From Pseudomonadota bacterium (lineage in GTDB: Bacteria > Pseudomonadota > Gammaproteobacteria > Burkholderiales > Burkholderiaceae_C), in the NCBI GenBank assembly GCA_023396625.1, contig JAEWVY010000334.1, forward strand, positions 1-9,382: 9,382 bases of DNA, read 5' to 3'. The position numbers were made by a program, and so were the translations under genes. Below the pieces are notes generated by a model that was given only the letters and a program-made list of their open reading frames with translations, made no database searches and was not told the DNA's origin. Of this stretch, positions 1 through 5,799 are shown piece by piece. How positions within the stretch are numbered: the first letter of the stretch is position 1; each line of letters begins with the position of its first letter.

Positions 1-57
1 ACCGTGCGGACCGGCTCGAGCGGCATTGGTCGCGGGGAACGGATCCTGCGCGTCTGA
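1..57 (+). CDS. ilvH: Acetolactate synthase small (regulatory) subunit, C-terminal end only
   Basis: Reading from base 1 gives TVRTGSSGIGRGERILRV followed by TGA at 55-57. This matches from memory the conserved C-terminal tail of betaproteobacterial IlvH/IlvN, which ends in a VRTG..GIGRGER.L.V pattern. IlvH is the regulatory subunit that binds valine through its ACT domain and activates the catalytic IlvB subunit of acetolactate synthase, the first common step of valine and leucine synthesis. Only 18 codons lie in the window, so the ACT domain cannot be inspected. The next gene, ilvC, starts 41 bases after the stop with no visible terminator between, which fits an ilv(B)HC operon. The identification rests on the tail motif plus context. 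Confidence 0.85.
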   Translation, partial: TVRTGSSGIGRGERILRV

Positions 58-98
58 CCTTTTCCATCACAATCGCATCCAATTCAACAGGAGAAATC

Positions 99-1115
99 AT
101 GAAGGTGTATTACGACAAGGACTGTGACCTGAGCCTGATCAAGGGCAAGACAGTGGCGATCATCGGGTACGGCTCCCAGGGTCATGCGCATGCGCAGAAT
201 CTCAACGACAGTGGCGTGAAGGTGGTGGTGGGGTTGCGCAAGGGGGGGGCGTCCTGGGACAAGGTCGGCAAGGCCGGCTTGACGGTGATGGAGGTCAACG
301 ACGCCGTGAAGATGGCCGACGTGGTCATGATCCTGCTGCCCGACGAACAAATCGCCGAGGTCTACCGCAACAACATCGAGCCCAACATCAAACAGGCCGG
401 ATCCCTGGCGTTTGCCCACGGCTTCAACGTGCACTACAACCAGGTCGTGCCGCGCGCTGACCTGGATGTCTGGATGGTGGCGCCCAAGGCCCCTGGCCAT
501 ACCGTGCGCAGCACCTACACGCAGGGCGGCGGCGTGCCCCATCTGGTGGCGGTGCATCAGGACAAATCGGGCAAGGCGCGCGACCTGGCGTTGTCCTATG
601 CCATGGCGAACGGCGGGGGCAAGGCCGGCATCATTGAGACAAACTTCAAGGAAGAGACCGAAACCGACCTGTTCGGCGAACAAGCGGTGCTTTGTGGTGG
701 TGCCGTCGAGCTCGTGAAGATGGGTTTCGAGACGCTCGTGGAGGCCGGCTATGCTCCGGAAATGGCCTATTTCGAGTGCCTGCATGAACTCAAGCTCATC
801 GTGGACCTGATTTATGAAGGCGGCATCGCCAACATGAATTACTCCATCTCGAACAATGCAGAATATGGTGAGTACGTGACGGGGCCCGAGGTCATCAACG
901 CCCAGAGCCGCGAAGCCATGCGCAAGGCGCTTCAGCGGATTCAGACGGGGGACTACGCCAAAAGCTTCATCCTCGAAGGCCGAACGGGCTACCCCAGCAT
1001 GACCGCACGTCGCCGCCTCACGGCTGAGCATCAGATCGAAGTGGTCGGCGCGAAACTGCGCGCGATGATGCCCTGGATTGCGAAAAACAAGCTGGTGGAT
1101 CAGTCTCGCAACTGA
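99..1115 (+). CDS. ilvC: Ketol-acid reductoisomerase (NADP+), class I
   Basis: This Mg- and NADPH-dependent cytosolic enzyme isomerises and reduces acetolactate (or acetohydroxybutyrate) to the dihydroxy acid, the second step of valine, leucine and isoleucine synthesis. The 338-aa length is the usual class I size. The Rossmann loop GYGSQG is at residues 23-28. The cofactor-selecting loop around 46-52 contains R47, K48 and S52, as expected for NADPH. The knotted C-terminal domain carries the known catalytic and metal ligands at class I positions: H107, K130, D190, E194, E226, E230 and S251. The start is set by a strong Shine-Dalgarno, CAGGAGA at 88-94, five bases before ATG. The gene follows ilvH directly and ends at a strong hairpin terminator. 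A run of eight G (242-249) lies in the codons for the NADPH loop but the frame is intact. Assignment is secure. Confidence 0.98.
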   Translation: MKVYYDKDCDLSLIKGKTVAIIGYGSQGHAHAQNLNDSGVKVVVGLRKGGASWDKVGKAGLTVMEVNDAVKMADVVMILLPDEQIAEVYRNNIEPNIKQAGSLAFAHGFNVHYNQVVPRADLDVWMVAPKAPGHTVRSTYTQGGGVPHLVAVHQDKSGKARDLALSYAMANGGGKAGIIETNFKEETETDLFGEQAVLCGGAVELVKMGFETLVEAGYAPEMAYFECLHELKLIVDLIYEGGIANMNYSISNNAEYGEYVTGPEVINAQSREAMRKALQRIQTGDYAKSFILEGRTGYPSMTARRRLTAEHQIEVVGAKLRAMMPWIAKNKLVDQSRN

Positions 1116-1136
1116 GATTGAAAATCCTCCGTCTCC

Positions 1137-1166
1137 AGGGGCCACTTCGGTGGCCTTTGCTTTTTA
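1137..1166 (+). terminator. Intrinsic terminator after ilvC
   Basis: GGCCAC (1140-1145), a TTCG tetraloop (1146-1149) and GTGGCC (1150-1155) form a perfect 6-bp GC-rich stem with the extra-stable UUCG loop. Three further pairs, two of them G·U, extend it at the base (1137-1139 with 1156-1158). The T-rich tail TTTGCTTTTT follows immediately. It sits 22 bases after the ilvC stop, so it should end the ilv transcript and give pssA its own promoter or only read-through. Confidence 0.9.
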
Positions 1167-1298
1167 TCCGGAAACGGGGGCTGCCGTACACTTTGGCTCT
1201 TTCGGGGCGTGACCATGCGGGTGATCTGGGACGGTGTATGCGTGAACCCCCGCAGGCCGATGGACAGAGCGGCAACTGAGCAAGCTTGCCTAGCGAAA

Positions 1299-1324
1299 TT
1301 GATGCTATTTTGATAGCATAAAAT
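1299..1324 (+). promoter_or_regulatory. Candidate pssA promoter
   Basis: TAAAAT at 1319-1324 matches the -10 consensus in five of six positions. The best -35-like word, TTGATG at 1299-1304, is only 14 bp away, which is short for sigma-70. A promoter is expected here because ilvC ends in a strong terminator and pssA is read 190 bases later. The predicted transcript would start near 1331 and include the CAGGA Shine-Dalgarno at 1345-1349. The -10 is plausible but the -35 is weak. Confidence 0.35.
1302..1319 (+). repeat. 7-bp inverted repeat upstream of pssA
   Basis: ATGCTAT-TTTG-ATAGCAT is a perfect 7-bp inverted repeat with a 4-base loop. It is AT-rich against a GC-rich background and sits 36 bases before the pssA start. 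It overlaps a promoter-like TAAAAT at 1319-1324, so it could be an operator, a weak hairpin in the leader, or a remnant of a dispersed repeat. From memory, Comamonadaceae genomes carry many copies of short elements containing TATTTTGATAG-like words, but I cannot confirm that here. The upstream stretch 1167-1298 shows no gene, hairpin or RNA that I recognise. Confidence 0.55.
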
Positions 1325-1355
1325 GACCATCCCATGCTGAACAACAGGATTTTTT

Positions 1356-2171
1356 ATGCATGACGGAGCCGAAACGGATCCACAAACCAGCGAAGCCGTT
1401 GTCGTACGCAAGCGGCGCAAAGGCATCTATATCCTGCCGAACCTGTTCACGCTGGCCGCCCTTTTTGGCGGGTTCTACGCGGTGGTGATGGCGATGAATG
1501 GCCGCTTTGACCTGGCCGCGGTCGGTGTGTTTGCCGCGATGGTGCTCGACAGTCTGGACGGCCGGGTGGCACGCATGACCAACACCCAGAGCGCGTTTGG
1601 AGAGCAGATGGATTCGCTGGCGGACATGGTGTCCTTCGGCGCGGCCCCGGCGTTGATCGCCTATGAATGGGCGCTTCGGGGCCTGGGGCGCTGGGGTTGG
1701 ATCGCCGGTTTTGTCTATTGTGCCTGTGCCGCGTTACGCCTGGCCAGGTTCAACGTCAATACAGGCGTGGTGGACAAGCGCTATTTCCAGGGACTGCCTT
1801 CACCGGCCGCCGCCGCCCTGGTGACGGGCTTTATCTGGATCATGAACGATGCTGGCGTGCACGGCGGCGACGTGGCCTGGCCGATGTTCGCCATGGCCTT
1901 GTATGCGGGACTGACCATGGTGACGAACGTGCCCTTCTACAGCTTCAAGGATGTGAAGATGAAGCGCAGCGTGCCCTTCGCTGTCATTGTGCTGATTGCG
2001 CTGGGCATTGCGGTGATCAACATTCATCCGCCCGCTGTCCTGTTTGGCATTTTCGTCGTGTACGGTCTCAGCGGGTATGCCATATACGGTTGGCGCAGGG
2101 CCAAAGGCTTGCAGACCAGCGTGATCAGCACCTCCACCGATGAACCGGAGGAGCGCGGCCTGCACAAATGA
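1356..2171 (+). CDS. pssA: CDP-diacylglycerol–serine O-phosphatidyltransferase (phosphatidylserine synthase)
   Basis: This inner-membrane enzyme joins CDP-diacylglycerol and L-serine to make phosphatidylserine, the precursor of phosphatidylethanolamine. The full CDP-alcohol phosphatidyltransferase signature DG-x2-AR-x8-G-x3-D-x3-D is present, with D68, G69, A72, R73, G82, D86 and D90. These aspartates bind the metal and substrate. Hydrophobic membrane segments are visible near residues 27-48, 53-67, 94-103, 114-128, 151-164, 175-195, 207-223 and 226-244. The basic N-terminal patch VRKRRKGIYILPN is typical of the multi-span type II PssA, unlike the soluble E. coli enzyme. CAGGA six bases upstream supports this ATG. 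The gene lies between ilvC and leuA; from memory this order is common in Burkholderiales, often with psd beside pssA, and psd is not present here. The final 25 residues are a polar tail. Confidence 0.95.
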   Translation: MHDGAETDPQTSEAVVVRKRRKGIYILPNLFTLAALFGGFYAVVMAMNGRFDLAAVGVFAAMVLDSLDGRVARMTNTQSAFGEQMDSLADMVSFGAAPALIAYEWALRGLGRWGWIAGFVYCACAALRLARFNVNTGVVDKRYFQGLPSPAAAALVTGFIWIMNDAGVHGGDVAWPMFAMALYAGLTMVTNVPFYSFKDVKMKRSVPFAVIVLIALGIAVINIHPPAVLFGIFVVYGLSGYAIYGWRRAKGLQTSVISTSTDEPEERGLHK

Positions 2172-2208
2172 ATTCGTCAACGCGCCCTGTATCCCATTTC
2201 ATTCCTTG

Positions 2209-2217
2209 TGATAGACT
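2209..2217 (+). promoter_or_regulatory. Candidate extended -10 promoter for the leu leader
   Basis: TGATAGACT has the TGn extended -10 element at 2209-2211 followed by TAGACT (four of six to consensus). No acceptable -35 is found at 16-18 bp spacing. If used, transcription would begin within a few bases of the leader-peptide ATG at 2225, making that peptide almost leaderless. This would be consistent with the lack of any Shine-Dalgarno there. The alternative is read-through from pssA, whose stop is only 53 bases upstream of that ATG. Confidence 0.3.
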
Positions 2218-2224
2218 TTGCCGC

Positions 2225-2278
2225 ATGAACCGAATTGCACTGGCTCTACTGCTATCTTCCTACGGGCGGAGACGGTAG
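2225..2278 (+). CDS. leuL: Leucine-rich leader peptide (leu attenuator peptide), 17 aa
   Basis: A short frame runs from ATG 2225 to TAG 2276-2278 and encodes MNRIALALLLSSYGRRR. Four of the residues at positions 6-10 are leucine (codons CTG, GCT, CTA, CTG, CTA). CTA is a rarely used leucine codon in GC-rich genomes such as this one appears to be. The frame ends 23 bases before an intrinsic terminator that lies in front of a leucine-biosynthesis gene. This is the layout of ribosome-mediated attenuation: scarce Leu-tRNA stalls the ribosome on the Leu codons and changes which hairpin forms. No clear Shine-Dalgarno precedes the ATG, so translation may be weak or leaderless. It is called by pattern and context; the symbol leuL is by analogy with enteric leu operons. 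Confidence 0.8.
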   Translation: MNRIALALLLSSYGRRR

Positions 2279-2311
2279 CGCGCGCGCATTCACCCACCTC
2301 GACGGCCCGTA
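2261..2311 (+). promoter_or_regulatory. Candidate antiterminator pairing in the leu leader
   Basis: TACGGGC (2261-2267) is a perfect 7-bp complement of GCCCGTA (2305-2311). The second arm overlaps the 5' arm of the terminator (2302-2309), so the two structures exclude each other. The first arm begins six bases after the last Leu codon, inside the codons for Tyr-Gly-Arg. A ribosome reaching the stop at 2276-2278 would cover it and free the terminator. A ribosome stalled on the early Leu codons (2240-2251) would leave most of it exposed. The geometry fits classical attenuation; the switching itself is inference. Confidence 0.6.
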
Positions 2312-2339
2312 TGCACCAGCAGCGGGCCGTTTGTGTTTT
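2302..2339 (+). terminator. Intrinsic terminator (attenuator) upstream of leuA
   Basis: ACGGCCCG (2302-2309) pairs perfectly with CGGGCCGT (2323-2330) across a 13-base loop. The tail TTTGTGTTTT follows at 2330-2339. It lies 23 bases after the leader-peptide stop and 36 bases before the leuA start. Its position inside a leader, not at a gene end, marks it as a conditional terminator. The loop segment CCAGCAGC (2316-2323) is also a perfect complement of GCTGCTGG (2343-2350) just after the tail, so another fold is possible once RNA polymerase has passed. Confidence 0.85.
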
Positions 2340-2375
2340 GGGGCTGCTGGTCACCCTTTACTCGAGAGCTTGACC

Positions 2376-4070
2376 ATGCCAATGTTGAACGATCCCGCGA
2401 GCAAATACCACGCCTTTGCGCCGATCCGCCTAGCCGACCGCACCTGGCCGGACGTGGTGCTGACCCGCCCGCCCATCTGGTGCAGCGTCGATCTGCGCGA
2501 TGGCAATCAGGCGCTGATCGAACCGATGGACATTCCGCGGAAGCTGCGGATGTTCGAGATGCTGGTCGATATCGGATTCAAGGAGATCGAGATCGGTTTT
2601 CCGTCGGCTTCGCAGGTTGAGCACGACTTCGTTCGCAAGCTGATCGAGGAAGGCCGTATTCCTGACGATGTGACGATCCAGGTTCTGACACAGGCGCGCG
2701 AGGAGCTGATCTGCAAGACGTTCGAGGCATTGAGGGGCGCGCGCCGCGCGATCGTCCATCTGTACAACGTGACATCGCCTGTGATGCGCAAGGTGGTGCT
2801 GGGACTCGACGAGAACGGCATTGTGCGGCTTGTCACCCGCCAGGCCCGGCTGTTCAGGGAACTGGCAGCCCGGCAGCCGGAAACCGAATGGGTTTTCCAG
2901 TACTCACCGGAAATGTTTTCCGGCACCGAACTGGCTTTCGCCAAGCGTGTGGTGGACGCCGTGACCGAGGTCTGGCAACCGACGCCCACGAACAAGTGCA
3001 TCATCAACCTGCCGTCGACCGTGGAGCACGCCACGCCGAATATTTTTGCCGACATGGTTGAATGGATGCACCGAAATCTGGCTCGGCGCGATGCCATCGT
3101 GCTGTCGGTCCATCCCCACAACGACCGGGGCACCGGCACGGCGGCCGGGGAATTCGCGGTGATGGCGGGGGCTGAGCGCCTGGAGGGCTGCCTTTTCGGC
3201 AACGGCGAGCGCACCGGCAATCTGGATATCGTGAATGTCGCGCTCAATCTCTATACCCAAGGCGTGCCTCCCGGGCTCGATTTCTCCGACATCGACGAGA
3301 TTCGCCGGACCGTGGAGCACTGCAATCAGATAGCGGTTCACCCACGCCATCCTTATGTAGGGGAGCTCGTCTATACCTCTTTTTCAGGTTCGCATCAGGA
3401 CGCGATCAGAAAGGCCTTCGCGGCACGCCGCGAGGGGGATGTGTGGAACGTGCCCTATCTGCCGATCGATCCCAAAGACCTGGGGCGGAATTATGAAGGA
3501 GTGGTTCGGGTCAACAGCCAATCGGGAAAAGGTGGCATCGCATACCTGCTCGAGAGGGACTACGGGCTCGAATTGCCGCGACGCTTGCAGATCGAATTCA
3601 GCCAATGTGTGCAGAGCGTGACGGACACCAGCGGGAAGGAGCTGACCGCCGCCGACCTCTGGGCGCTGTTCAGGCATGAATACGGGATCGACGCGATCAC
3701 CGTGTCTGCCTGCCATGTGCAAGAACAGACTTCGCAAGAAGGCGTGCAGATTGAAACCAGCCTCGTCTGTCAGGGGCGCGCGCTGCTTCTGCGCGGACGG
3801 GGCGATGGGCCCATCGATGCCTTCGTCAACGCATGGAATGAAACGATGGCACCCTCGGTGCGCGTGCTCGACTACCACGAGCATGCCGCCGATGTGGGGG
3901 TGGGCACCCAGGTCGTGGCCTATGTCGAACTGCGCATCGACGGTACGGCCACACGGTACGGTGTTGGCATGGATGCCAATATCGTCTCGGCATCGATCAA
4001 GGCGATACTTTCGGCCCTGCGACGCGCGAAAATCACGGTTTCCCCCGCGGCCACCCTGGTGGCAGTCTGA
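2376..4070 (+). CDS. leuA: 2-isopropylmalate synthase, long form (type 2 LeuA)
   Basis: The enzyme condenses acetyl-CoA with 2-ketoisovalerate to give 2-isopropylmalate, the committed step of leucine synthesis. The 564-aa protein has the long-form N-terminus (KYHAFAP...LADRTWPD) also known from actinobacterial and betaproteobacterial LeuA. The TIM-barrel HMGL-like domain covers about 30-310, with the substrate and metal motif DLRDGNQ at 39-45, the metal ligands HPHND at 246-250 and GNGERTGN at 275-282. A linker follows, then the C-terminal LeuA dimer domain (about 430-555) that binds leucine for feedback inhibition. I start at ATG 2376, seven bases after GAGAG (2364-2368). ATG 2382 also agrees with relatives starting ML..P..KY. 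The frame stays open upstream to TTG 2235, but that would translate the attenuator. Expression is probably controlled by the leucine leader just upstream. A second, type 1 LeuA gene follows after 28 bases. Confidence 0.95.
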   Translation: MPMLNDPASKYHAFAPIRLADRTWPDVVLTRPPIWCSVDLRDGNQALIEPMDIPRKLRMFEMLVDIGFKEIEIGFPSASQVEHDFVRKLIEEGRIPDDVTIQVLTQAREELICKTFEALRGARRAIVHLYNVTSPVMRKVVLGLDENGIVRLVTRQARLFRELAARQPETEWVFQYSPEMFSGTELAFAKRVVDAVTEVWQPTPTNKCIINLPSTVEHATPNIFADMVEWMHRNLARRDAIVLSVHPHNDRGTGTAAGEFAVMAGAERLEGCLFGNGERTGNLDIVNVALNLYTQGVPPGLDFSDIDEIRRTVEHCNQIAVHPRHPYVGELVYTSFSGSHQDAIRKAFAARREGDVWNVPYLPIDPKDLGRNYEGVVRVNSQSGKGGIAYLLERDYGLELPRRLQIEFSQCVQSVTDTSGKELTAADLWALFRHEYGIDAITVSACHVQEQTSQEGVQIETSLVCQGRALLLRGRGDGPIDAFVNAWNETMAPSVRVLDYHEHAADVGVGTQVVAYVELRIDGTATRYGVGMDANIVSASIKAILSALRRAKITVSPAATLVAV

Positions 4071-4098
4071 AATTGGCAATCGAAGAACTGGAACCCTC

Positions 4099-5637
4099 AT
4101 GACGGACAAGCTCATCATTTTTGACACGACCCTTCGCGATGGAGAGCAGTCTCCTGGCGCCTCCATGACCCGGGAGGAGAAGCTGCGCATCGCGCGGCAG
4201 CTTGAACGCCTGCGCGTGGATGTGATCGAGGCCGGATTCGCGGCCAGTTCCAATGGCGATTTCGAGGCGGTGCAAGCGATTGCAAATGCCGTCAAGGACG
4301 TGACGGTGTGTTCGCTCTCCCGGGCAAACGACCGAGACATTTCCCGGGCCGCCGAGGCCCTGAAAGGCGCTAACAGCGCCCGGATTCATACATTCATCGC
4401 GACGTCGCCTGTCCACATGGAAATGAAGCTGCGCATGAGCCCCGAGCAGGTGCTCGAGCAGGCCAGGCTGGCTGTCCGGTTTGCGCGGAACCTGGTGGCC
4501 GACGTCGAATTCAGCCCGGAGGATGGTTACCGCAGCGACATGGATTTTTTGTGTCGGGTGCTTGAGACCGTCATCGCCGAGGGAGCGACCACCATCAATG
4601 TGCCTGACACGGTGGGGTATGCCATTCCGGAGCTGTACGGGAATTTCATCAGAACCTTGCGCGAACGCATTCCAAATTCGGACAAAGCCATTTGGTCCGT
4701 GCATTGCCATAACGACCTGGGCATGGCGGTGGCCAATTCGCTGGCCGGGGTCAAGATCGGCGGCGCAAGACAGGTGGAATGCACGATCAATGGGCTGGGT
4801 GAACGGGCCGGCAATTGTTCGCTGGAGGAGGTGGTCATGGCGGTCAAGACCCGGCGGGACTATTTTGACTTGGACGTCGGGGTGGAGACACGGCATATCC
4901 TGGCCGCCAGTCGCATGGTGAGTCAGACGACCGGCTTCCTCGTGCAGCCGAACAAGGCTGTGGTGGGGGCCAACGCGTTTGCCCATGCCTCCGGGATTCA
5001 TCAGGACGGGGTGCTCAAGGCACGCGACACTTACGAGATCATGCGGGCGGAGGATGTGGGCTGGAGCACGAACAAGATCGTGCTTGGCAAACTCAGTGGG
5101 CGCAATGCGTTCAAGCAGCGTCTGCAGGAGCTGGGTGTGAGCCTGGACAGCGAAATGGAAATCAACGCGGCTTTCACCCGGTTCAAGGAGCTGGCTGATC
5201 TCAAGAGCGAAATCTTCGACGAGGACATCCTGGCCCTTGTCAGCGATGAAAGCGTGACCAGCGAGAAGGAGCAGTTTGGTTTCGTGTCCTTGTCCCAGCG
5301 CAGCGAAACCGGGGAGCATCCCCACGCGGCGATTGTGTTCACTGTGGATGGCAAGGAAGTCCGCGCCGAGTCCGATGGCAATGGCCCGGTGGATGCTTCT
5401 TTGAAAGCAATCGAGAGCCATGTCAAGAGTGGCGCCGAAATGGTCTTGTACTCGGTCAATGCCATCAGCGGTTCGACGGAGAGCCAGGGCGAAGTGACGG
5501 TGCGCCTGCAGAACAGTGGGCGCGTGGTGAACGGTGTCGGCGCGGATCCGGACATCGTGGTCGCTTCGGCCAAGGCCTATCTGAGTGCCCTCAACAAATT
5601 GCAGAGCAAAGCGGACAGGGTGGCTGCCCAGGGCTAG
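4099..5637 (+). CDS. leuA: 2-isopropylmalate synthase, classical form (type 1 LeuA)
   Basis: This 512-aa protein matches the enterobacterial-type LeuA in length and motifs. The N-terminal signature FDTTLRDGEQSPGASM lies at 8-23, the metal ligands HCHND at 202-206 and the glycine-rich signature NGLGERAGNCSLEE at 231-244. HASGIHQDG at 296-304 is the usual type 1 motif. The C-terminal regulatory dimer domain spans about 385-500. It should catalyse the same acetyl-CoA plus 2-ketoisovalerate condensation as the preceding gene, from a different subfamily with little similarity outside the barrel motifs. A GGAA-like ribosome site precedes ATG 4099 by five bases. The 28-base gap with no terminator implies co-transcription with the long-form gene and thus shared leucine attenuation. 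A shift towards another 2-keto acid, such as in citramalate synthase, cannot be excluded from motifs alone, but nothing points to it. Confidence 0.93.
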   Translation: MTDKLIIFDTTLRDGEQSPGASMTREEKLRIARQLERLRVDVIEAGFAASSNGDFEAVQAIANAVKDVTVCSLSRANDRDISRAAEALKGANSARIHTFIATSPVHMEMKLRMSPEQVLEQARLAVRFARNLVADVEFSPEDGYRSDMDFLCRVLETVIAEGATTINVPDTVGYAIPELYGNFIRTLRERIPNSDKAIWSVHCHNDLGMAVANSLAGVKIGGARQVECTINGLGERAGNCSLEEVVMAVKTRRDYFDLDVGVETRHILAASRMVSQTTGFLVQPNKAVVGANAFAHASGIHQDGVLKARDTYEIMRAEDVGWSTNKIVLGKLSGRNAFKQRLQELGVSLDSEMEINAAFTRFKELADLKSEIFDEDILALVSDESVTSEKEQFGFVSLSQRSETGEHPHAAIVFTVDGKEVRAESDGNGPVDASLKAIESHVKSGAEMVLYSVNAISGSTESQGEVTVRLQNSGRVVNGVGADPDIVVASAKAYLSALNKLQSKADRVAAQG

Positions 5638-5676
5638 GGGAAATGCCAATATTGCAGGGTTTCCCTTCAAAAAGAC

Positions 5677-5705
5677 GCGCAAGTATTTGATTTTTTGCGC
5701 CTTTT
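5677..5705 (+). terminator. Possible terminator after the leuA pair
   Basis: GCGCAA (5677-5682) pairs with TTGCGC (5695-5700) over a 12-base AT-rich loop, followed by CTTTT. The stem is short, so it is a moderate terminator candidate. It lies 40 bases beyond the second leuA stop, where a transcript end is expected. Just upstream GGGAAA (5638-5643) can pair with TTTCCC (5660-5665), a second hairpin directly after the stop codon but without a T-tail. Confidence 0.45.
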
Positions 5706-5721
5706 CATGTTTCAATACAAT
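5695..5721 (+). promoter_or_regulatory. Candidate pbpG promoter
   Basis: TACAAT at 5716-5721 is a five-of-six match to the -10 consensus. TTGCGC at 5695-5700 could serve as a weak -35 with 15-bp spacing. Transcription would start near 5728, about 70 bases before the pbpG ATG, and the 5' UTR would contain the inverted repeat at 5738-5770. The -35 overlaps the 3' arm of the possible leuA terminator. Confidence 0.45.
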
Positions 5722-5737
5722 CTGTTGCAGATCAGGT

Positions 5738-5770
5738 CGCCGTCATGGAATGCGTGATGCAATGACGGCG
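5738..5770 (+). repeat. 9-bp inverted repeat in the pbpG 5' UTR
   Basis: CGCCGTCAT (5738-5746) and ATGACGGCG (5762-5770) are perfect inverted copies separated by 15 bases. The element starts about ten bases after the predicted transcription start and ends 29 bases before the pbpG ATG. There is no T-tail, so it is not an ordinary terminator. It could be an RNA hairpin that affects stability or initiation, or a DNA site for a dimeric regulator. Confidence 0.65.
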
Positions 5771-5799
5771 TCATCCCAACTGTTCCAGGGCGTAGAAAC

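Noticed and set aside
84..1145. Minus-strand open frame (353 codons) covering ilvC
   Set aside because: It has no family motif and lies fully opposite ilvC, whose active-site residues are all in place.
1167..1298. Possible small gene or RNA in the ilvC–pssA gap
   Set aside because: No frame with a ribosome site, conserved-looking motif or strong hairpin was found in this stretch.
2235..2375. Upstream extension of the first leuA to a TTG at 2235
   Set aside because: The extra 47 codons run through the leader and terminator hairpin and resemble no LeuA. ATG 2376 has a ribosome site and gives the usual N-terminus.
3676..4098. Upstream extension of the second leuA inside the first
   Set aside because: The residues before ATG 4099 are an out-of-frame reading of the first leuA; MTDKLIIFDTTLRDGEQ is the normal type 1 start.
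4033..5715. Long minus-strand open frame (560 codons) opposite the second leuA
   Set aside because: Its translation shows no recognisable domain and is rich in His/Arg/Gly. It is the expected mirror of a GC-rich coding frame, and the + strand carries a full conserved LeuA.
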